Assembly: GCA_049644865.1 (NCBI GenBank)
Contig: JBARSV010000008.1
Location: forward strand, 1 to 37,127
DNA length: 37,127 bases
Reading direction: 5' to 3'
DNA from: JAPUDQ01 sp049644865
GTDB taxonomy: Bacteria > Patescibacteriota > Saccharimonadia > Saccharimonadales > Saccharimonadaceae
Below the pieces are notes generated by a model. It worked only from the letters and a program-made list of their open reading frames with translations, was not told where the DNA came from and made no database searches. Positions 31,907 through 37,127 of this stretch are shown piece by piece. The translations under genes and the position numbers were made by a program. Position 1 is the first letter of the stretch, and the number at the start of each line of letters is the position of its first letter.

Positions 31907-32479
31907 ATGGCGTCTCGCAACGATATCATTACCCTGCCTCATGCTGATTTGCGCACGAAATCAGGTCGTATCCCTGTGATCACCGATGAGACACGCCAAC
32001 TCATCGACGACATGACGGCAGCCGCGCTGGATTGGGAAGATAGTCGCCCACATGAGGTTGCGGTTGCCCTCGCAGCGGTACAGATAGACCGGCTAGAGCG
32101 AGTCGTTATCGTACGGGCTGATTTTGAAGATAAGGCAAACCGACAATTTATTACACTCATCAACCCTGAAATCATCAAAACCGAGGGCGAACCGGTATTT
32201 GAACACGAAGGCTGTCTCAGTGTTGCCGACATCTATGGTATGGTACCGCGCTACCCGAAAGTCAGGGTAAAGGCGCTCGATATCAACGGCCAAGATGTTC
32301 GTATAAAAGCCGAGGGTTTCATCGCCCGTATCCTTCAACATGAGATCGACCATACCAATGGTATCGTCTTCGTCGACCATATCGACCACGATCACGATGC
32401 CTTTTTTACACTTAATGAAGCAGGTGAATTGGAGAGTCTCGGCTATGACGATGTCGCAGCGCGTGGTATTTTTCGGTAA
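31907..32479 (+). CDS. def: Peptide deformylase (divergent motif 1)
   Basis: 190 residues. Removes the formyl group from nascent proteins. Metal ligands: EGCLS (Cys103) and QHEIDH (His145, His149, with catalytic Glu146). Motif 1, usually GxGLAAxQ, reads AVALAAVQ here, with both glycines changed to alanine, so this is a divergent form that may still be active. TACTAT (31894-31899) ends seven bases before the ATG, giving a leaderless mRNA. Overlaps fmt, which uses the formylated tRNA at the other end of the same pathway. Confidence 0.88.
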   Translation: MASRNDIITLPHADLRTKSGRIPVITDETRQLIDDMTAAALDWEDSRPHEVAVALAAVQIDRLERVVIVRADFEDKANRQFITLINPEIIKTEGEPVFEHEGCLSVADIYGMVPRYPKVRVKALDINGQDVRIKAEGFIARILQHEIDHTNGIVFVDHIDHDHDAFFTLNEAGELESLGYDDVAARGIFR

Positions 32480-33365
32480 CGAGCGTCTGGTCAGCGGCCT
32501 CAAGCACACCGACGCACCAGTACTTCGTGGTCTGATCGAGCATGGATACAATGTAGTGGCCGTCGTTGCGAGCCACAGTGATGCCCAGTCGCGCACAGCC
32601 CGCCCACTTGAGGTCGCCGAGGTAGCTCGCGAACACGGTATACCCGTATTGCTGCCCGCCAAGCCCGGCGATATCGAGCAGGAACTCCGCGAGCTCCATG
32701 CTGACTTTGCAGTCCTTGCCGCCTATGGTCGAATTATTCCGCAACGAATCATCGATGTGTTCAGCCCTATCGGTATTATCAATATTCACCCTTCTCTTCT
32801 TCCTCGTCATCGTGGTTCGACACCGATTGAGTCAACGATACTCCATGGCGACCACGAAGCCGGCATCAGCCTCATGCAGCTCACTGCGGGCATGGATGAA
32901 GGTCCGGTCTATGCACAAGTGTCGATACCACTGAGTGGCAGTGAGACGAAATTTGAGCTATACGAACATATCAGTAGACGCAGTGCTGAACTGCTCTTTT
33001 CATCACTTCCACATATCACATCAGGCGAGCTGAAGCCGAAACAACAACGAACAGATGGTGTATCATACACAACATCAATTCATAAACGTGACGGAATCAT
33101 TGACCCTTCTACAGATAACGCTTTGACCATAGAACGGAAGGTACGTGCCTACCTCGGCTTCCCCAAATCACGGCTCGCCTACCGTGGAGTTGATGTTATT
33201 GTGACATCGGCACGAGCTGTCGATGATCCCATCGATGCCGAGCTATGCATTACATGTAACGAAAATTCCACCCTGTTGGTGGAATCATTGATCGCGCCGA
33301 ACGGCAAGACGATGAGTGGTAGTGCTTATTTGCAAGGACTAGTAAACAAGAGCGATAGACAGTGA
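32445..33365 (+). CDS. fmt: Methionyl-tRNA formyltransferase
   Basis: 307 residues from ATG 32445 (ATG 32451 is close behind), preceded by GGAGAG and overlapping the end of def by 35 bases. Formylates initiator Met-tRNA using 10-formyl-tetrahydrofolate. VVFFGNERLVSGL at the N-terminus, the catalytic loop INIHPSLLPRHRGSTPIES, and LTAGMDEGPVYAQ containing the catalytic Asp; then a C-terminal OB-like domain (FPKSRLAYRGVDVIVTSARAV). def-fmt is a widely conserved operon. Confidence 0.93.
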   Translation: MTMSQRVVFFGNERLVSGLKHTDAPVLRGLIEHGYNVVAVVASHSDAQSRTARPLEVAEVAREHGIPVLLPAKPGDIEQELRELHADFAVLAAYGRIIPQRIIDVFSPIGIINIHPSLLPRHRGSTPIESTILHGDHEAGISLMQLTAGMDEGPVYAQVSIPLSGSETKFELYEHISRRSAELLFSSLPHITSGELKPKQQRTDGVSYTTSIHKRDGIIDPSTDNALTIERKVRAYLGFPKSRLAYRGVDVIVTSARAVDDPIDAELCITCNENSTLLVESLIAPNGKTMSGSAYLQGLVNKSDRQ

Positions 33366-33413
33366 GAGCGGTAGAACCGCAGACTATTTCAGCCGCAGAG
33401 TTTTGATGAGTGC

Positions 33414-33432
33414 GGTTAGCATAAGGCTAACC
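33414..33432. terminator. Hairpin between fmt and the truncated four-helix-bundle gene
   Basis: GGTTAGC (33414-33420) pairs exactly with GCTAACC (33426-33432) around ATAAG. It lies about 50 bases after the fmt stop and touches the stop codon of the convergent small gene, so it can end both transcripts. Confidence 0.55.
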
Positions 33433-33636
33433 TCACGACATATCCCAATAGACTTCTTTGATACTCCCTCGCCGTTGACCCTCTGCTATATTAGATGGTA
33501 TGGATATAGCTGCTCTTTTCATCTGATCAGACAAGGCAAACTTTTCAGCATTAGGTAGATTACGAGCGACACCATAGACTTCTTCGACTAAGTCCATCGA
33601 CTTTTGCCACACTACAAGATCCTGGTACTTCCCCAT
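33433..33636 (-). pseudogene. Truncated four-helix-bundle (PF05635) gene
   Basis: 67 residues: KYQDLVVWQKSMDLVEEVYGVARNLP, then LSDQMKRAAISIPSNIAEGQRR, then GSIKEVYWDMS and stop. This is the first half of the same family as the gene at 23710-24150, which normally continues with F-x-x-IA-x-GS-x-x-EL. The frame ends at the base of a hairpin, and the remaining helices are missing. It may be a remnant left by recombination, or a short form still made. Confidence 0.65.
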
Positions 33637-33662
33637 CTTTTTCGCTCTTTCGATCTATAACT

Positions 33663-34106
33663 CTACCGCTCTGAGGCAGCCTGTACGTCACCACCCAAGA
33701 TTGTCGATGCATTTGCACGTATCTCAGTCTTGAGAGCCTCAAGCTCGGCTGCAACGACGTCACGATAATCAGGCCGATTGAGCTCAAGCCACTTGAGCGA
33801 ACCATACTCGCACATGACCGCCAAATCACTCGTTCCCTCTGGTGCGGATTGTTTAAGTTGAACAAAATCTTGATTCGAGGCATAATCAGACATATTTTTT
33901 TCGAACCATGCGCGCACTTTATCTTCTGCTTGATCGACGAATGCTTCGAATTCAGCCATTTGCTGTTCACTTAATCCTTCAGATAGTTTTGTACCGACTC
34001 GTAACTCCAACTCCTCATAAATATGCTGCAAAAATGCTTGCTTTTGATCATCTGGCAACGTTGCCAGTCCTACGTCGGTCAGAAAATTGTCGTCGAGTTG
34101 AAACAT
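33663..34106 (-). CDS. DUF5663-like hypothetical protein
   Basis: 147 residues, helical and acidic. The start MFQLDDNFLTDVGLATLPDDQKQAFLQHIYEELELRVG resembles DUF5663-type proteins that recur in Saccharibacteria and other Patescibacteria, often as the N-terminal part of uncharacterised proteins. There is no membrane segment. GAGGG lies seven bases before the ATG. It follows the 920-residue orphan in the same direction after 42 bases, so the two may share a transcript. Function unknown. Confidence 0.7.
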   Translation of the reverse strand: MFQLDDNFLTDVGLATLPDDQKQAFLQHIYEELELRVGTKLSEGLSEQQMAEFEAFVDQAEDKVRAWFEKNMSDYASNQDFVQLKQSAPEGTSDLAVMCEYGSLKWLELNRPDYRDVVAAELEALKTEIRANASTILGGDVQAASER

Positions 34107-34148
34107 GCTTTTACCCTCGTTGTTAAGTATTTATCTTATTATACTGTA

Positions 34149-36911
34149 CTATGCAGCTAGGCCATAGTCGGTACGGATTGCGGTTTTCTGGAGGAGTTGG
34201 CGTGCTGATTCTGGTAGGTTTTTGCCAGTGTTTTGTAAGATGTAATGACCGGTTCGCTGGTCAAACGTGGCGATCGGTCCTCCACCGTCGGCTTCAGAGA
34301 ATTGCAGATTTACCAACTCTTTACCGGCAGCATCGATCACGGACTGAAACTTGCTTATGCCTCCAAAATTATGGGAAGTTGAAGCATCATGCAACGCATT
34401 GTTGAAATCAACCTTATTAGCCGCGCTCTTTACCAGGTAATCTTTCATTTCATTGATCAGCGACCCGCTATGATCGACATCTCCCGACGCTACTACTTTA
34501 CTGATGCCAGGGATGATCGCGTCGGCTGTCTTTGGATCGGCAATCATACTATCAAGACTTGGTACGTTATCGAGTCCATGTTCGCTCGCAAATGAGCGGA
34601 CAATTGTGTCGATATTACCCTGTTTAACCGCCTCAGGCAGGGTGTTGGAATGATCAAGCATGCGATTATCAGCAAAATCACGGAAGATCGCGTCGGCACC
34701 TGGGCGGAACTGACCCGACGGGGTCGTGTCGCCAGCGACATCAAGCTTGATGCCATATGGACTGCCGAATTTGTTTGCTAGTCTATCACTCTTATAGCCA
34801 GTCCCCTCTTCGACAAGAGCATCGCCGAGGGTTGTTATCTCATCGCGGGTGAGGTCCGCAATACCGTAATCCTTTGCCTCACCGATAATACCACCGCCCC
34901 TTCGAATACCCAGTGCGTCAGAGCCTTTTACCTCGCCAGTTTTGTCGGCGTCAAGCATGCCTTTGGCATGGAAATGTTCGACAATCATCTCGGCAGCACC
35001 AGCAGGTAATTTACCGTTAGGTGGCATACTGAGGCGAGGTTCACCGCCGTGGAAATAGACGAGCTTGGGGTATTTGGCATCAAGTTCTTTGGCAAGTGAT
35101 ACCATCTCGGCCTTCATCTCTGCCTGCGAAACACCGGGAAAATGCTTGGCCAGAGCCATGAAACCTTCGCCTTTTTTGAGTGTCAGGTTGACATCATGTC
35201 TATTGAGATAGTCCCCGGCGTCGAACATCTTCGCCACAGGTGCCGTCTCAGGAGGCACTGGTGTATCGTACAACGGGCCGCGCAGACCACCACGAGGAGC
35301 AGCACCTTCGTTCGGATGGATAGATGAGTCGACTGATGCGCCCACACTAGCTCCAGTAGAACTGTTGCCGCCACCGGTTAATCGATTAATAAAACCGCCA
35401 ATCGACTGGTTGATGTTGTCGGGTAGCAGTGCGTGCAGCTTCGTACCAGCTGCCCCAAATGCCATTGCCATAGCCATGCCGCCAAGCAACCGATCGCGGT
35501 TGTAGTCATGGGCAGCCTTCGCGCGTTCGTTGGTCAGGTCGGCGATCATCTCGTGTAGCGAACGAGTGTCAGATGATGTCACAAACTCCTGCCGTTCAGT
35601 TTTTAAGGTCGCCACTGTATCTGCATCGCCCGCTGTCTCGGCAGCGTCAATTCGCGCGTCAAAATCTCGCAGTCTATCGAGAAATGTCGTGGTCGTCGTG
35701 TCATATTCGGCGCGAAGGGCAGTAATGCGCGTCTCGATGTCGGCGCGTTGTGCAGTGGCGATTTTCTCAGCCGTCGCAAGGGCATTCATCTTTTGGACCG
35801 CATAGGCACGTGCTGAACGAGCCCCGACGAAGCCAGCGGCTGCGCCGATAGCTCCGACAGCGGCAGCGGCCGGCACGACAGCTGTCAGCGCCATTCCGCC
35901 GAGAGCTGTCACGGCGTTTTTCATCAGAGTTCCTCGGCGATGCTCTTTTGAATAACTGTGCTTGAGGTAAAGCCCGGCATTCTTCAGTGTTTGCATCGAC
36001 AGCAACTTGTGGCCCGTCTGCATGGCCGGTGCTTCTGGTGTCCACGAGGCCCACTTTTCGGTCACAAATTTCATGACGCGGTTGCGCCCAGCCGAGGCTT
36101 CGATGCGCGATTGTTCCATACGTTCGACAAACAGCTGCGATTGCTGATCGATGAATTGATCGATTTCAGTGGCCAATTGGTCGCTTGTCAGCTTGGTCGG
36201 GTCTGTGTCGTCTTTGCTGGCGTTTTCGTCGGCCATTTGACTCGCAATACCCGAGAGGTAGTCGGCATGCTGTTGTTTGATCGACTCCAACTTGGCTGTT
36301 CGTTCAAATAGCCCTGCTTTGTCGGCACGCTTGGCGAGGAGTTTACCATAACGGTCGGCCAGTTCGGCCGCTTCTTTTTTCAGCGGTTCGAGACCTTCGG
36401 CTAGCTGTTCTTGCTCCCAGCGTCGCCATGTTTGGTTGTCGTATTCTTCCTGTAGCATAGTAACGAACGAGTCGCGCTTTGACCTATGAGTAAGCGGGTC
36501 TTGCGTATGCCAAGCATCAGAGGAAACCTGAGATACAGTACCCAGGACACCAATGATCGTATCGTATTCGTCCTGGTCAAAATCGGGCGCCGATGGATCG
36601 CTTTGGATACCATGCCTCGCCATATACGCTTTTATGTCGTTAGCTAGTGCCTTATCTATTTCTGTGCTGTCTTTGGGGTTAGCAGGGTCAGTGGCCTTGT
36701 CATAATACCCAACAAATTCATCTTCAAATGCCGTTGGCTGTATATAATCTGGTGCGCCCAGGATTTCCGGCTTGCTCGAGCGTGCTTCAGGCGCGTTTGA
36801 GGCCGATCGTCTGTCCTCGATAGCAGTGCGTACACGATTCGCCCCAGTTCGCAACGCTTCCTTTGCGGTGCGGCCAGCTGCTTTCAATGCTTCGGGTGCC
36901 TTCGGTGCCAT
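34149..36911 (-). CDS. Large orphan protein (920 aa) with membrane hairpin and coiled coils
   Basis: Not recognised. N-terminal 330 residues are charged and helical, with likely coiled coils (EPLKKEAAELADRYGKLLAKR, AKLESIKQQHADYL). A hydrophobic, Ala/Gly-rich segment (about 333-364) and a second shorter one (GGMAMAMAFGAAGTKLHALL, about 477-496) flank a long coiled coil (370-470). A Gly/Ser linker (about 510-530) leads to a C-terminal part containing LKKGEGFMALAKHFPG, which faintly resembles a LysM start, and several D-rich segments. No signal peptide. Its own promoter lies upstream. It may be membrane-associated or exported by an unknown route; this is inference. Confidence 0.75.
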   Translation of the reverse strand: MAPKAPEALKAAGRTAKEALRTGANRVRTAIEDRRSASNAPEARSSKPEILGAPDYIQPTAFEDEFVGYYDKATDPANPKDSTEIDKALANDIKAYMARHGIQSDPSAPDFDQDEYDTIIGVLGTVSQVSSDAWHTQDPLTHRSKRDSFVTMLQEEYDNQTWRRWEQEQLAEGLEPLKKEAAELADRYGKLLAKRADKAGLFERTAKLESIKQQHADYLSGIASQMADENASKDDTDPTKLTSDQLATEIDQFIDQQSQLFVERMEQSRIEASAGRNRVMKFVTEKWASWTPEAPAMQTGHKLLSMQTLKNAGLYLKHSYSKEHRRGTLMKNAVTALGGMALTAVVPAAAAVGAIGAAAGFVGARSARAYAVQKMNALATAEKIATAQRADIETRITALRAEYDTTTTTFLDRLRDFDARIDAAETAGDADTVATLKTERQEFVTSSDTRSLHEMIADLTNERAKAAHDYNRDRLLGGMAMAMAFGAAGTKLHALLPDNINQSIGGFINRLTGGGNSSTGASVGASVDSSIHPNEGAAPRGGLRGPLYDTPVPPETAPVAKMFDAGDYLNRHDVNLTLKKGEGFMALAKHFPGVSQAEMKAEMVSLAKELDAKYPKLVYFHGGEPRLSMPPNGKLPAGAAEMIVEHFHAKGMLDADKTGEVKGSDALGIRRGGGIIGEAKDYGIADLTRDEITTLGDALVEEGTGYKSDRLANKFGSPYGIKLDVAGDTTPSGQFRPGADAIFRDFADNRMLDHSNTLPEAVKQGNIDTIVRSFASEHGLDNVPSLDSMIADPKTADAIIPGISKVVASGDVDHSGSLINEMKDYLVKSAANKVDFNNALHDASTSHNFGGISKFQSVIDAAGKELVNLQFSEADGGGPIATFDQRTGHYILQNTGKNLPESARQLLQKTAIRTDYGLAA

Positions 36912-36966
36912 GGTGGTGGATATCCTTTAGGGCGTATCGCCCCTACCTAATGATCAATATGACTGT

Positions 36967-36995
36967 ATAATAGCACAAATGACTTAAAAAGTCAA
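36967..36995 (-). promoter_or_regulatory. Promoter of the 920-aa orphan
   Basis: TTGACT (36995-36990), exactly 17 bases, TATTAT (36972-36967). The predicted leader of about 50 bases contains the short hairpin GGGCG-ATA-CGCCC and AAGGA before the ATG. The -35 overlaps the palindrome TGACTTAAAAAGTCA (36980-36994). Confidence 0.7.
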
Positions 36996-37046
36996 TAATT
37001 CGTAATGGTTCAATAGCTTGGAATCACCTAAACAAAGGAGCAAGCT

Positions 37047-37127
37047 ATGGATATGAGCTACCAAACGAACCCAAATCTACCTAAAGTGCGAGCCGAAGCA
37101 GTCAAGATGGTGCGTGCTGGAGCGAGC
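37047..37127 (+). mobile_element. Start of a transposase gene, cut by the window edge
   Basis: 27 codons: MDMSYQTNPNLPKVRAEAVK continuing MVRAGAS. The pattern NP-x-LP-x-VR-x-EAV-x-x-V-x-x-G is the usual beginning of helix-turn-helix transposases of the IS481/IS630-like kind (the first helix before the DNA-binding motif). AAAGGAG lies six bases before the ATG. The left end of the element is not obvious; the palindrome at 36980-36994 is one candidate. Confidence 0.65.

Overview
The window looks like chromosome of a Candidatus Saccharibacteria (TM7) or closely related Patescibacteria genome of intermediate GC. This is inference. It rests on streamlined, tightly packed genes; bS21 next to a GatB/YqeY protein; a B12-dependent ribonucleotide reductase with NrdR; a short-LID adenylate kinase; a DUF5663-type protein; large lineage-style orphan proteins; PF05635 four-helix-bundle genes; and many genes whose -10 box sits only 6-7 bases before the start codon (leaderless mRNAs) mixed with genes carrying strong Shine-Dalgarno sites. 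TGA acts as a stop, so the UGA-Gly code of some other Patescibacteria is not used.

Layout. 1-420: tail of a possible group II intron reverse transcriptase and a small orphan. 464-7080: secreted polysaccharide deacetylase, two zinc peptidases, a fused D-2-hydroxyacid dehydrogenase/phosphoglycerate mutase, a LiaF-like membrane protein and a GH13 branching-enzyme-like protein. 7084-13223 (minus strand): a run that begins with what I read as a T-box riboswitch and continues through cupin, methyltransferase, a PD-(D/E)XK tRNase-toxin-like protein, isoleucyl-tRNA synthetase, rhodanese and an alpha/beta hydrolase. 13360-16114: membrane and redox genes (DoxX, DUF1295, DUF2177, VKOR, thioredoxin-like). 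16233-25201 (minus): rpsU-yqeY, a small membrane protein, a four-helix-bundle protein, adk-map, ftsA, ftsZ, nrdR and nrdJ, linking translation, division and dNTP supply. 25320-33365: a GC-rich orphan cassette, recJ with a winged-helix regulator, a phosphoribosyltransferase divergent from priA, two orphans, and def-fmt. 33433-37127: a truncated four-helix-bundle gene, a DUF5663-like gene, a 920-residue orphan, and the start of a transposase cut by the window edge.

Most unusual points. (1) IleRS carries a complete low-molecular-weight protein tyrosine phosphatase (LMW-PTP) domain, with CX5R and DP motifs, inside the start of its editing domain. (2) The leader of the operon that ends in ileS holds a textbook T-box antiterminator (7-nt TGGTACC bulge between two perfect helices) and a possible ATC (Ile) specifier. 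(3) One reading frame joins a D-lactate-dehydrogenase-type enzyme to a dPGM-type mutase. (4) recJ is interrupted in frame by about 60 codons made of a heptanucleotide repeat plus a palindromic element. (5) Tandem repeats of period exactly 7 but different unit sequence recur in at least six places, including 11 perfect copies between the divergent phosphoribosyltransferase and priA promoters. (6) A consensus promoter fires straight into a strong intrinsic terminator beside ileS, giving a candidate RNA of about 45 nt.

No tRNA, rRNA or CRISPR array was found.
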